The position numbers were made by a program, and so were the translations under genes. Below the pieces are notes generated by a model. That model made no database searches and was not told the DNA's origin. It was given only the letters and a program-made list of their open reading frames with translations. Shown here piece by piece: positions 23,603 through 32,213 of a stretch of 64,000 nucleotides of DNA (position 1 is the first letter of the stretch; every line of letters starts with the position of its first letter). Source of the stretch: an uncultured Bacteriovoracaceae bacterium (GTDB taxonomy: Bacteria > Bdellovibrionota > Bacteriovoracia > Bacteriovoracales > Bacteriovoracaceae); contig CALFYV010000090.1 of NCBI GenBank assembly GCA_937952395.1, positions 310,001 to 374,000 of the forward strand. The letters run 5' to 3'.

Positions 23603-24592
23603 TTAGTTGCAAATTGGATAAATTTTTAGCATAGAATCGATCCCATTTTCTATCATTTGTGCTGTAATTTTCGTTAAACAAGGTTTTTCTGGTTTTGTAG
23701 TAAAGGGACAATCGGGCCATTTATAGCAAGGGCCACACTTCCAATCAGGGTGAGTATTGCGATGTAATTGTACTATAGTTTTTGTATCATAAAATTGGCC
23801 GTATACATAACCATCGGCCCAGGTAAATATTCCAACTACTGGCTTACCTGTCCCTCCTGCATAATGAAATGCCGCTGTGTCCACAGACACCACATAATCC
23901 GTTGCAGATAAAATGCCCATCCATTCTCTTATCTTTCTATTACATAAAACTGGAACATTGAGTTTGGCTAACGATTTAATTGGCTCTGTGTGTAAAGAAA
24001 AAACAAATAACCCCTTTTTTCTTAGGTGGTTGACTGCTATTTCTATTTGGTGGTCAAGTAAGTTCTTAGATGGCATAGCTGAAACAGGACATAAAGCCAC
24101 GCTAGTTTGATCTGTTAATTTGGCTATTTCCGTGGCCCCATAATCTAATTCTTCCTGCGATAGCTTGATATGCATATTGTGATTTTGCAATTCAACACCG
24201 CAGTGTCCAGCCCAAATATCACTTCTATGTTTATCGGCTAGCGGCGCAACAGCAGTTTCATATCGAGAGCAACAACTAGTGGTATTGTAAGAAACAACAT
24301 AGTCTTGTGAATTTACTGTAGATGAATCTTCTAGTTTATCGATATATGGATGATCCTTTACCGCATCAAAATAACGAGGGGGACAAGCAAATATTATGTC
24401 CATTTCAGGGTTTAATTTTTTAAAATCTTCAAATACCATGCGATGCATAAGCATGTCGCCTAATCCACCAATATTTCGATAAATCAAGACTTGATTTCGT
24501 TTAGTGTGAAACTCATGCAGGCCCACAGGAGGCTTTCGAGATTTTGATTGGACAATTCTTCTAGACACAAAAATAGTAGAGTGTATAAACAA
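23603..24592 (-). CDS. GT9-family glycosyltransferase (heptosyltransferase-like)
   Basis: A GT-B-fold transferase of up to 329 residues. The N-terminal RNIGGLGDMLMHRMVF glycine loop and the C-terminal donor site VSVDTAAFHYAGGTGKPVVGIF match the GT9 family, which includes LPS heptosyltransferases. Several Cys near the C-terminus (CGPCYKWPDCPF) are extra. The start is uncertain: the frame opens with TTG at 24592, touching the terminator of the neighbouring gene, and GTG codons at 24568 and 24526 are alternatives. No good ribosome site is visible for any. It probably alters a glycan of the host or the virion. Confidence 0.8.
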   Translation of the reverse strand: MFIHSTIFVSRRIVQSKSRKPPVGLHEFHTKRNQVLIYRNIGGLGDMLMHRMVFEDFKKLNPEMDIIFACPPRYFDAVKDHPYIDKLEDSSTVNSQDYVVSYNTTSCCSRYETAVAPLADKHRSDIWAGHCGVELQNHNMHIKLSQEELDYGATEIAKLTDQTSVALCPVSAMPSKNLLDHQIEIAVNHLRKKGLFVFSLHTEPIKSLAKLNVPVLCNRKIREWMGILSATDYVVSVDTAAFHYAGGTGKPVVGIFTWADGYVYGQFYDTKTIVQLHRNTHPDWKCGPCYKWPDCPFTTKPEKPCLTKITAQMIENGIDSMLKIYPICN

Positions 24593-24620
24593 AAAAAGCC
24601 CGCCTTGAGCGGGCTTTTTT
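24591..24620 (-). terminator. Rho-independent terminator after structural gene
   Basis: AAGCCCGC pairs with GCGGGCTT around the loop CTTGA (plus-strand reading), with A and T runs on both sides. It ends the transcript of the 24634-25242 gene and could work in both directions. Confidence 0.85.
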
Positions 24621-24633
24621 ATTTAAGCTAAGA

Positions 24634-25242
24634 TTAGCTGTTGGAAACCGAACGAATCGACATAATGACCTGAATTGGACCAATACCACCCGTTCCAGAG
24701 TCGGTGTTATCAAATTCAATTTTGCTGACAGACAAGTCACCAGCATTAAAGATTTGAGAAGAACCGGCTGCAACTGTGAAGACGGCTGTGGATAGACCGT
24801 TTAGTCTAACTTTAGCAGCATCAGCATCAGAGCTATCATTGTTGTTGATTTGAACGAAAACAGCATGTCCACCATAAGTAGCAACAAGGTCTAGAGACAT
24901 GTTAGTGTCTGTCCAAGTAGCACCATTGGTCAAAGTTCCAGCTACACCTGGTTCCCAAACGGCTGGAAATGTGTTTTCGGACGCAATGTCACTGTAAACG
25001 CTTCCATCATCGCTAACAACTTCGATGAAAGCCTGATCATAAGGCACCTGAGGATAAGCAAAACGCTTCCAATAGTTGCTATCGGTGAAAGTTTCACCGT
25101 CCTTCAACTGTCTTTGAATTCTCTTAGGACCAGTAACGGAGATTGTTCTCTGAACACTGGTTTCAAAAGGCAAGCCAGTAGAGGGATCAATGTCCAATCT
25201 GCCCTGATTAACATTCGATAGATTAACTTTAAATGTACTCAT
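24634..25242 (-). CDS. Probable abundant virion structural protein
   Basis: A 202-residue beta-rich protein, mostly Ser, Thr, Asp, Val and Gly. It has a strong CTAGGAG ribosome site, its own downstream terminator and a late-promoter-like element upstream, all signs of high independent expression. The C-terminal half, about 115-195, looks like a jelly-roll or Ig-like domain (YGGHAVFVQINNNDSS ... VRLNGLSTAVFTVAAGS). Head decoration or fibre protein are both possible. No family recognised. Confidence 0.65.
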   Translation of the reverse strand: MSTFKVNLSNVNQGRLDIDPSTGLPFETSVQRTISVTGPKRIQRQLKDGETFTDSNYWKRFAYPQVPYDQAFIEVVSDDGSVYSDIASENTFPAVWEPGVAGTLTNGATWTDTNMSLDLVATYGGHAVFVQINNNDSSDADAAKVRLNGLSTAVFTVAAGSSQIFNAGDLSVSKIEFDNTDSGTGGIGPIQVIMSIRSVSNS

Positions 25243-25293
25243 TATTTCTCCTAGTGAGTTTTTAAATGTTTCGTGATCTCAATATTATCTATG

Positions 25294-25893
25294 CTATAGT
25301 TTATATATTTCTCCTTGAGGGAACAGCTTTTGGAAAAATTTTGTTCCAAATCCCGTAGGCAGCAAGGTAACTTTAATTCCAGCTATAGCAGCCTTATAAA
25401 AACTTTCACATTCTACACCGACAACCCATCCGGCTTCTTCAACATTTGAATTTTCTATAAAATACCCCATTTTTTCTATATGTTTTATTACTTCTCGTTG
25501 TTTGTCTTGAGGCAATGATCTAACACCTCCGAGTCCATTGGTCAATAAAACACATCTTTTATTTTGAGATGTCGGCTGTGGAAGGTTAAGGTATTTTAGG
25601 GTTATATTTGATTCTTCTAAAAGGTCTTCAATTGGGTGAGATATATTATTGAAATTTAATTTTCTGACATAAGCAAAATTGTGCTTGTTAAAATGTGATT
25701 GAGGCACAATTCTTTCACTGTTAATCTCTTTTAATTCATCTTTGCAACTAATATATAACTGTACCCCTGGCAACTCCTTTTCTATAGCTGGTCTTAAATA
25801 ATTGAGTTGCCAAATAAATTCATTAAATACACCATAATAAGCAATGCAGTATTTATCTTTTATTTCTAAGTATTTTGTATAAGGAATGGTCAT
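25294..25893 (-). CDS. Hypothetical protein, possible glycan-modifying enzyme
   Basis: About 199 residues from the ATG at 25893; a GTG at 25917 would add eight. It has alternating strands and helices (YCIAYYGVFNEFIWQLNYL, then RCVLLTNGLGGVRSLP) and a late Gly-rich loop (LLPTGFGTKFFQKLFP), reminiscent of one half of a GT-B transferase. No diagnostic motif was seen. It precedes the structural gene on the same strand, and its ATG overlaps the ATG of a plus-strand small gene in the palindrome CATG. Confidence 0.5.
   Translation of the reverse strand: MTIPYTKYLEIKDKYCIAYYGVFNEFIWQLNYLRPAIEKELPGVQLYISCKDELKEINSERIVPQSHFNKHNFAYVRKLNFNNISHPIEDLLEESNITLKYLNLPQPTSQNKRCVLLTNGLGGVRSLPQDKQREVIKHIEKMGYFIENSNVEEAGWVVGVECESFYKAAIAGIKVTLLPTGFGTKFFQKLFPQGEIYKL
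25300..25308 (-). promoter_or_regulatory. ATATATAAA late-promoter-like element
   Basis: On the minus strand ATATATAAAC lies 57 bases upstream of the ATG of the structural gene at 25242, partly inside the end of the upstream gene. It resembles the AT-rich elements before several other late genes. Confidence 0.3.
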
Positions 25894-26047
25894 GGCTACA
25901 CCCGATGAGGAGCACACAAGGCTTAGTTTAGAAAGCCTTCAGGAATTTATGTCGCAATTTGGCGAAATAAGCCAGCAAGAACAAATTGCACTTGAATATA
26001 TTTTAGAATTGATCTATGCTGCTTCTAATGTAAAAGAGTCAAGATGA
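25892..26047 (+). CDS. Small acidic helical protein (51 aa)
   Basis: A 51-residue protein starting MATPDEEHTRLSLES and continuing as a Gln/Glu-rich helix (QEQIALEYILELIYAAS). AAGGA stands seven bases before the ATG, and its TGA overlaps the ATG of the following gene (ATGA), so it is very likely translated and coupled. It starts at the same CATG palindrome as the minus-strand gene. No family recognised. Confidence 0.65.
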   Translation: MATPDEEHTRLSLESLQEFMSQFGEISQQEQIALEYILELIYAASNVKESR

Positions 26048-26415
26048 AGAATTATTTATACTTAGCTAGAAGAGATAAAAAGGGAATCAAAATTTTGATT
26101 GTTTTAAAGGGACACCATTGTCCTGCTGGAAGACTAGCAGATATAAAAAAGCTAGGATTACCAGTTAATTTAGAACAACAAATCCAAAATAAGATTTATG
26201 AAACAAGAATGTTGTGGGAACCTTGGATAGAATCAGCAGAAAATTATAAAGAATTAAAGGATTCTCTTAGAAAAAGAGGGTTTTCGGCTGTGCCAATGGG
26301 TGCTAGTCCACTATTCTTCCCAGAAAAAGAAAGTATAGTTTCTAAAAAAATAAAAGATGTTAAGATTGGACCGATAATAGAAGAAAAGAAAACGATGTTA
26401 AGAAAAAAGAATTAA
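26044..26415 (+). CDS. Small basic hypothetical protein
   Basis: A 123-residue basic protein (MKNYLYLARRDKKGIKILI). The N-terminal 60 residues are mixed alpha/beta, and the tail is Lys-rich (EEKKTMLRKKN). It is coupled to the 51-residue gene by an ATGA overlap, and its TAA interlocks with the stop of the opposite gene in TTAA. No family recognised. Confidence 0.65.
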   Translation: MKNYLYLARRDKKGIKILIVLKGHHCPAGRLADIKKLGLPVNLEQQIQNKIYETRMLWEPWIESAENYKELKDSLRKRGFSAVPMGASPLFFPEKESIVSKKIKDVKIGPIIEEKKTMLRKKN

Positions 26416-26687
26416 ATTTGTTCTACATATTTTTCTTTTACTGAAAATCTTCCTGATTTAACATCAATTAAGGCTAAGCCATCATTAGTTTCTATAAGGA
26501 TGCCGCCTAGTTTAGCAAACTCACGAGCCATTTCCTCTTCATCACCTTCTTCGGGGTGCATTTTTTCCATTAGTTTTTTAGGACTGATTTTAGAACGCAC
26601 ACGCACTAATTCAGGGTGGTCAGAATCCTCTTGAGTTTCCATCCACTTTTTGAAATCATCCAGTGAAAACATTGGTTTCCTACTCAT
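26412..26687 (-). CDS. Small protein with N-terminal tag-like motif
   Basis: A 91-residue acidic protein. After a few residues it shows FSLDDFKKWMETQE, close to the F-K-x-W-L-x-E peptide of other genes here. The rest contains an acidic helix (EEGDEEEMAREFAKLG) and a short beta hairpin (GILIETNDGLALIDV). It overlaps the upstream 284-residue gene by eight bases. No family recognised. Confidence 0.65.
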   Translation of the reverse strand: MSRKPMFSLDDFKKWMETQEDSDHPELVRVRSKISPKKLMEKMHPEEGDEEEMAREFAKLGGILIETNDGLALIDVKSGRFSVKEKYVEQI

Positions 26688-27534
26688 CTGTAAAATACTC
26701 CAGTATATCCTCTTCTTGCCTTATATATAAAGCTTGTTCATACTTTCTGCCACTAGAAAAGTCAGCAACCTTTATTTTTTGCTGATTTAACCAAAAACAA
26801 TTAGCATCTATGATCTTTTGTGAAAGTTCATGTTGAGGATACTGCCATAGACCATTCTCTAATTCTATAGCGCCTGGTTTGGGGCTTTTGAAGGCATCGT
26901 CACAACAAAATAACAATATTTTCTTAGCTTTAAATCTAAAGCTGAGCCCCATAGCAGCACAAATTGGATTTCTGTAATCGTCTATTTTGTATCCTGTTTT
27001 ACTTGAAACTCCTGAATAAGCTTCATTTCTAACAGGAAAATAAATATACTTTAAACCAGGGTAGTTAGACAAGAATTCAGGATTAGTCCTTATAGAAGTA
27101 ATGCATTTTGGATAATATCTATGACTTTCTGGTAAAAATGATTGGCATTGCGAATAAGGATTGTTTACCACATAGTAGTTAATGCTTCGTTTGAATTCAG
27201 CATTATTGCCGACTAGTGACCATTTTTTTAAAGCACCATTTACGGCTATAATGGCTATTTCTTTGGGCAAAGAGGCTAAAAATTTATGAGCCTCTGTAAA
27301 GTTATAGCCATCTGAAACAATGACGATTTTTTCGTGAAAAAATTGTTCATTATCAACATGAGGATATTTATGTGAATAATTTTCTAATTCATTATCTACA
27401 ATTAAATCACTGTCTGTGTTAGATAGAGTTCTATTTAAATCAATGGGCAGTACGCCAGAAACTGCAAAATTTCTAACATAAATTCCATCTGTAACTGCAT
27501 ATTGATTTTTATTCTTATGTTTCTTTACAAACAT
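26680..27534 (-). CDS. Hypothetical Rossmann-like protein, possibly DUF115/MptE-like
   Basis: A 284-residue protein. A central segment with the strand-turn-helix IVIVSDGYNFTEAHKFLASL, then EIAIIAVNGALKKWSLVG, and a later KKILLFCCDDAF resembles the MptE/DUF115 group, some members of which work in glycan or flagellin glycosylation pathways. The similarity is of pattern only. Its start shares one base with the stop of the 790-residue fibre gene (TAATG), so the two are co-translated. A role in fibre modification is possible. Confidence 0.5.
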   Translation of the reverse strand: MFVKKHKNKNQYAVTDGIYVRNFAVSGVLPIDLNRTLSNTDSDLIVDNELENYSHKYPHVDNEQFFHEKIVIVSDGYNFTEAHKFLASLPKEIAIIAVNGALKKWSLVGNNAEFKRSINYYVVNNPYSQCQSFLPESHRYYPKCITSIRTNPEFLSNYPGLKYIYFPVRNEAYSGVSSKTGYKIDDYRNPICAAMGLSFRFKAKKILLFCCDDAFKSPKPGAIELENGLWQYPQHELSQKIIDANCFWLNQQKIKVADFSSGRKYEQALYIRQEEDILEYFTDE

Positions 27535-29906
27535 TATTGTTCACCACAAGGAACTAGGGCAAAACAAGGTCGTTTGCTTCCATCTTGACCTGTCGGTGTG
27601 GGCAAGACAAATTCAACCGGCAAAGGACCGCCTTTATAAACTAGTGGTATTTCCAAATCTTCTGGAGGGGTAATATTGATATTTATTTCACTTGGAATAT
27701 GTCCTTTTAATTCAATAGAATCTGGTATTCCTACAACTTGTATCGTCTTAGGAATATCACCTTCTATTTGAATAGTTGGAAACTCTTCAGGGAATTCTAC
27801 TGAAATTGCCGAAGGCAGCCCAGAAACATCAAGTAAAATCGATTGGGGCAATTCTGACTTCAATTCAATTTGACTAGGAATTGTAGTTTCTGATGTTACC
27901 TTTATTTCACTTGGAATTGGCACTTCTGGACCGATGATTTTTATATCAGATATTTCTGGTACAGCCAAAGTGATATATTCTGGTATTTCATGAACCACTT
28001 TAATATCTGGCATAGTCGGTGGAATAATCTTAATTTCTGACGGTATTCCTAAATCAGAAGCTTCAAGTTGCATTCCTAATTCTGGATCGGTAAAAGGATC
28101 AGAAAATTCTGCATTGGCCATAAGTTCCGCCGCCCGAGCCTGTGCAGCGTAAGAAGCACTAGGACACTGTACTTCTACTGTGCAATTACAAGGGCCGAAT
28201 GTAACTGGGATAGTAGGCGGTGTTCCCCAATCCACACTGATTGTTTCAGGTATGCTTCCTAACAATGAAATCGTATCAGGTATATCTTCATCAACACTAA
28301 TGATAGAAGGAAGATCACCATTCAAATTGATTGAACTAGGAATGCTGTCATTTACAATAATTGAAGCTGGAATATCATCGTTTACAGTAATTGTGTCTGG
28401 TATATCATCGTCTACACTAATTGTGTCTGGTATATCTTCTATCAATGAAATCGTGCTTGGCAGATCGTCAAGCAACATAATTTCACTTGGAAGACTATCT
28501 GTTACAGGGATAGTTGTTGGAATATCATCATCTACCGAAATTTCCACAACACTCGGAATATCATCATCTACCATGATAACACTTGGCAGATCATCCGTTA
28601 CAGGGATGGCTGTTGGAATATCATCCGTTACAGGGATTGCAGCAGGAATATCATCTGTAACTGAAATAAGACTTGGGAAAACAACATCTGTAATCGAAAT
28701 AACAGAAGGAAAATCAACATTAATTATTGACGGAATACTTAATGGACCAAAATCAATAGTACTTGGAATATCAGGAAATGGTCCAAAAGTAATAATGCTT
28801 GGAAACGCTGTTACAGGACCAAATTCAATAATACTAGGAAAAGCTGGCAGCGATCCAAATTCAATAATACTAGGTATATCTACAGGTGTAATCGAAATAA
28901 TACTAGGTATATCTACAGGCGTGATGGTTATTTCGCTGGGTATATCTATAATTCCCGATATTGTAATAATACTAGGTATATCATCCTCGACCATAATTAA
29001 AGAAGGCAAGTCTCCAATAGAACCAATTGGACCTATTCCTAATTCACATGGAAATTGGATGGGCGGCAGAGTTAAAGTGGTGCTTGGGACTTCAATGTCT
29101 GGTATAACCAGTGCTGGGAAATCAGGAACCTCAGGAACATCTATTTCAAATGGTTCGTCAACGGCATCTGGTTCTGGCAACGACGGGTCATCTCTAACTG
29201 TTGCGGTTTGAACTACTTGGCAATTATCATTGGAAACTGTAACTACTGGGTCTATTTTGGCATTGGGAGCATATGTGTGAGTTCCACTTTGAGAAGAAGT
29301 AGTGAAGTTTCCATCGCCAAAATCTAAAACAAAAGTTTTAAAGAATCCATCAATAATTAAATTATATTCAGCAACAGTGCCGATGGCGCCCGAGGTGCTA
29401 GAAGATATAATGTTAAATTCCAAAGTTACATTGGGACATTGAAAATCATCGTCGCCAATTGGTTCTGCTGCTAAATTTCGTATTCTCCAATCTAACGTAG
29501 CGGTGTCTTCTGAAAAATTGATGCCAATAAAATTTTCCATGCTTAACACAGTATCGACGATTTGATTATGGTGTTCAGCGACAACAAATCCTCTAACCCA
29601 TGTGCCTTTTAAATTTAATTTTGTTTGAGAGCCGCCAAGATTTCTCGCACATTGTTTGAACTTGAAAACCTTTCCATTAGAGTCTTTTTCGACTGAATCA
29701 TAATAAAAAAGCTCTCCTGATATATTAGCAAAACCATTATCGGCCCATATTTCTTCCTTATCCGCAGCTACTGGCGTGATAACTATTTCCTGAGACCACG
29801 GCAGATTATCAGATGCCAACTGTGCTTCAGAAGTATTGTATACCAGAAACAAAGTTCTATCTGAATCTATTGCTGTGGGGAATAAGGGAGAAGGAGGAAA
29901 TGTCAT
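27534..29906 (-). CDS. Fibre-like protein with PKD domain and decapeptide IPxxI repeats
   Basis: A 790-residue protein. The N-terminal domain (1-150) carries the signature VVAEHHNQIVDTVLSMENFIG, shared with the next two upstream genes. A PKD-type Ig fold follows (FVLDFGDGNFTT, near 192-204). From about 296 to 570, and again 616-750, the chain is a regular repeat of I-P-x-x-I-x-V with Asp pairs between; the period is ten residues from 411 to 560 apart from one 12-residue unit. Between the repeat blocks lies a Cys/Ala-rich segment (570-600). A solenoid or extended fibre shaft is likely, so this is probably a host-contact fibre. It ends in CFALVPCGEQ. Confidence 0.75.
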   Translation of the reverse strand: MTFPPSPLFPTAIDSDRTLFLVYNTSEAQLASDNLPWSQEIVITPVAADKEEIWADNGFANISGELFYYDSVEKDSNGKVFKFKQCARNLGGSQTKLNLKGTWVRGFVVAEHHNQIVDTVLSMENFIGINFSEDTATLDWRIRNLAAEPIGDDDFQCPNVTLEFNIISSSTSGAIGTVAEYNLIIDGFFKTFVLDFGDGNFTTSSQSGTHTYAPNAKIDPVVTVSNDNCQVVQTATVRDDPSLPEPDAVDEPFEIDVPEVPDFPALVIPDIEVPSTTLTLPPIQFPCELGIGPIGSIGDLPSLIMVEDDIPSIITISGIIDIPSEITITPVDIPSIISITPVDIPSIIEFGSLPAFPSIIEFGPVTAFPSIITFGPFPDIPSTIDFGPLSIPSIINVDFPSVISITDVVFPSLISVTDDIPAAIPVTDDIPTAIPVTDDLPSVIMVDDDIPSVVEISVDDDIPTTIPVTDSLPSEIMLLDDLPSTISLIEDIPDTISVDDDIPDTITVNDDIPASIIVNDSIPSSINLNGDLPSIISVDEDIPDTISLLGSIPETISVDWGTPPTIPVTFGPCNCTVEVQCPSASYAAQARAAELMANAEFSDPFTDPELGMQLEASDLGIPSEIKIIPPTMPDIKVVHEIPEYITLAVPEISDIKIIGPEVPIPSEIKVTSETTIPSQIELKSELPQSILLDVSGLPSAISVEFPEEFPTIQIEGDIPKTIQVVGIPDSIELKGHIPSEININITPPEDLEIPLVYKGGPLPVEFVLPTPTGQDGSKRPCFALVPCGEQ
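28197..29009 (-). repeat. Protein-level decapeptide repeat region (IPxxI)
   Basis: This DNA encodes roughly 27 consecutive copies of D-I-P-x-x-I-x-V-x-x. DNA copies are partly identical (for example TGGTATATCATCGTCTACAC and variants), showing expansion by duplication and later drift. A second block lies at about 27657-28061. Confidence 0.85.
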
Positions 29907-29933
29907 GTAATATATTGTCCTTTTAAATATGTA

Positions 29934-32213
29934 TTAATATATCCCCATAATCCACTGATTTCCAGAAATTCGAGGGTTTAATCCGAAGAAAGTTTGATCA
30001 ACTGAGTTATATTTAATAAAGGCACTTGTGCTATAATCATAGCTTAAGTAAGCATTCCGATCTCCGTCAGAAGCAGCCAGCAAAGTATTGCTAGTGTCGC
30101 TAAAATCATCAACTGATGTATCTTGATACATAGAAAATGGCGAGGAACTACTGCCAGTTTCCCACACACCGTTAACTGTGTTAAATGCCGAAATATTTCC
30201 AGAATTATTGAAGAAGAACACACCATTGCTTAGTCCAACAAGTTCTCCTTCTGTTTTTACATCTCCTGCTATGTCTTGCAATTTTCTTATGTTAACCACT
30301 GGATCGTCGCTGACGCCTTCGGTTCTATAAAAACTTTTTATTTTAAAGAAAGTTCCTACGCCATCGTTTCGTAGAAAATATCCTGTAGAGTCCTTTACAG
30401 CCGAACGATAAACAGCAAATCTTCCATTAAGTGGCTCGCCAGCACTATAAGAAGAAGTAACATGGTTTACTAATTCATTTGCGCCATTAAGATAATTAAC
30501 TCCCGTTAATGTTGTCGGAGCATCTAAAGATAAACCTCCCAAAGTTAAAGTATCTTTTATTTGATTAGATAAATTTTGCCCAGCAGTAGCATCTGGGTCT
30601 GCACCAAATAGAAAATAAGCTTTTTGTGAAAATGGTAAGAAAATCCAATTCCAAGGACGAGTAATTGTTATAGCACTGTTGCTAAAAGTTCCTCCAAACC
30701 CTTCAAACTCTGCAAGCCTTACTGATTGAGACGATAAAGGAGAGCCACTGCCTCCACCACTAGAATAGGCCAAAATAGCGATTCCATTATCTCCTGAGCC
30801 GATAGTGCCATTGATGGCAAATCCTGTATTTTTGTTAAATTCTCGTAAAGCTTGTTCTTCGTTATTAGAACCAGTCAAAAATGCAGAATCTCTCAAAATA
30901 GTGTAAGGTACATCTCCTGATTTAAAAGTTTCGCTAATCAAACCAAATTCGTTTCCATAAGCAGTGTTGCTCGACTCTGTAAATAGCCAGAGGTTTCTTT
31001 GTTCAATAATATCAATACAATCTTTATAGGTTGTAATTCTATAGGCTCCATATGATGTGTCACATCTTAATATTAAATCATATAATCCTCCCACACTATA
31101 GGATGCTCGTGTGCTGGTTGAGTTAGCGTGGGTTAAATCATCTGTTAAAGACCAAGTATAGGTTTCTATTGGGTCGATTGGAGTGCTTCCAACTACCTCT
31201 TCCCCCGCATAAGTTCTTAATGTACTAGGATTGATTCCACTAGGGATGGACATGTTGATAAACTTATTTGTTCTAGATCGTATTGTCGGAGGAGTTTCAG
31301 GATCGAACGGCCCGCCAGAAGGCAATCCTGCTATAGTCGTTTGTGAAGTAGAAGCTGTAAAAGCTATAACTGCTTCGATAGGTGCCTCAATTCTAGCTGT
31401 AATAAAATCTTCAAATTCTACCACATCTGTGCCATATTGATTTTCTACCTTCAAAGAAACTGTATATTTATTTGGAGAAGTATATGTTTTTGAAATAGTC
31501 CCGCCATCAGTGTCAACAACAGATACATCAGTTATCGAAAGAGGAACGTTACTGGTTGCGGAAATGGTTGAAATTAATGAGACAACAGAAATGTTGGAGC
31601 TTTGATCTCCAAAATCCCAAGTAAAAATAACTTCCCCATCACCCAATCTGAAACTTTCATTTTTAAAAGTGACTGTTAAAGGCACTAATCCCACATGTTT
31701 ATCTGCTGTAAACCATGCTCGGGGCGTTAAAACTAACTTTCTTAAAAAATTTATTCTTCCTTCCATGGTGTCCCCAAAAGGAACTGTATCTATTGTTCCT
31801 TTCACACCAACAAAAGTCTCCACAGCAATTACGGCATTTTTAATTGCATTGTGATGTTCTGCCATCACATTTTGAGTTACATTAGTCAATCCTTTGGTTT
31901 TAACTGTATCATTGTCAAACCCTGGAAGAGCGATCAAACCTTCAAATGTATTGGTTGTTTTAGATGTATAATAAAAACTAATTGCTCTGTCTTCAACTTC
32001 GCTATATTGCTCTGTTAAAGTAATGATGCCTGTATCGGGGAACCGAGATATATCTCCAGACACAGTAATTTTAGTGCGATTAGCTAATACTGAATCGTTA
32101 GGGTCATAATTTTCAGCCAACACAACTCTGAGCGAGTCATGAACTAAAAATAAGTTTTGATCTGAATCAATTTCAGTAGGGTAATTACTAGATTCAAATT
32201 GTTCTGTGGTCAT
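29934..32213 (-). CDS. Fibre or adhesin-like protein with PKD domain
   Basis: A 759-residue protein, second of three related genes. The N-terminal domain repeats the signature VMAEHHNAIKNAVIAVETFVG. A PKD-like module follows (FTWDFGDQSSN), and an Ig-like region continues to about 400. The C-terminal half is Gly/Ser/Asn-rich with short beta strands (GTIGSGDNGIAILAYSSGGG), as in phage fibre tips. There is no chaperone tail motif. It overlaps the upstream gene by ATGA. It is probably a receptor-contact or baseplate-attached fibre. Confidence 0.7.
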   Translation of the reverse strand: MTTEQFESSNYPTEIDSDQNLFLVHDSLRVVLAENYDPNDSVLANRTKITVSGDISRFPDTGIITLTEQYSEVEDRAISFYYTSKTTNTFEGLIALPGFDNDTVKTKGLTNVTQNVMAEHHNAIKNAVIAVETFVGVKGTIDTVPFGDTMEGRINFLRKLVLTPRAWFTADKHVGLVPLTVTFKNESFRLGDGEVIFTWDFGDQSSNISVVSLISTISATSNVPLSITDVSVVDTDGGTISKTYTSPNKYTVSLKVENQYGTDVVEFEDFITARIEAPIEAVIAFTASTSQTTIAGLPSGGPFDPETPPTIRSRTNKFINMSIPSGINPSTLRTYAGEEVVGSTPIDPIETYTWSLTDDLTHANSTSTRASYSVGGLYDLILRCDTSYGAYRITTYKDCIDIIEQRNLWLFTESSNTAYGNEFGLISETFKSGDVPYTILRDSAFLTGSNNEEQALREFNKNTGFAINGTIGSGDNGIAILAYSSGGGSGSPLSSQSVRLAEFEGFGGTFSNSAITITRPWNWIFLPFSQKAYFLFGADPDATAGQNLSNQIKDTLTLGGLSLDAPTTLTGVNYLNGANELVNHVTSSYSAGEPLNGRFAVYRSAVKDSTGYFLRNDGVGTFFKIKSFYRTEGVSDDPVVNIRKLQDIAGDVKTEGELVGLSNGVFFFNNSGNISAFNTVNGVWETGSSSSPFSMYQDTSVDDFSDTSNTLLAASDGDRNAYLSYDYSTSAFIKYNSVDQTFFGLNPRISGNQWIMGIY

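Noticed and set aside
27657..29009. A CRISPR-like or tandem-repeat array
   Set aside because: The periodicity is in the protein (ten residues, about 30 bases) with drifting DNA copies and no spacers; it is a coding repeat.
28180..29211. A 343-residue plus-strand frame opposite the decapeptide repeat
   Set aside because: It is the antisense of a regular protein repeat, which keeps a frame open by chance; the minus frame continues into shared N-terminal and PKD domains.
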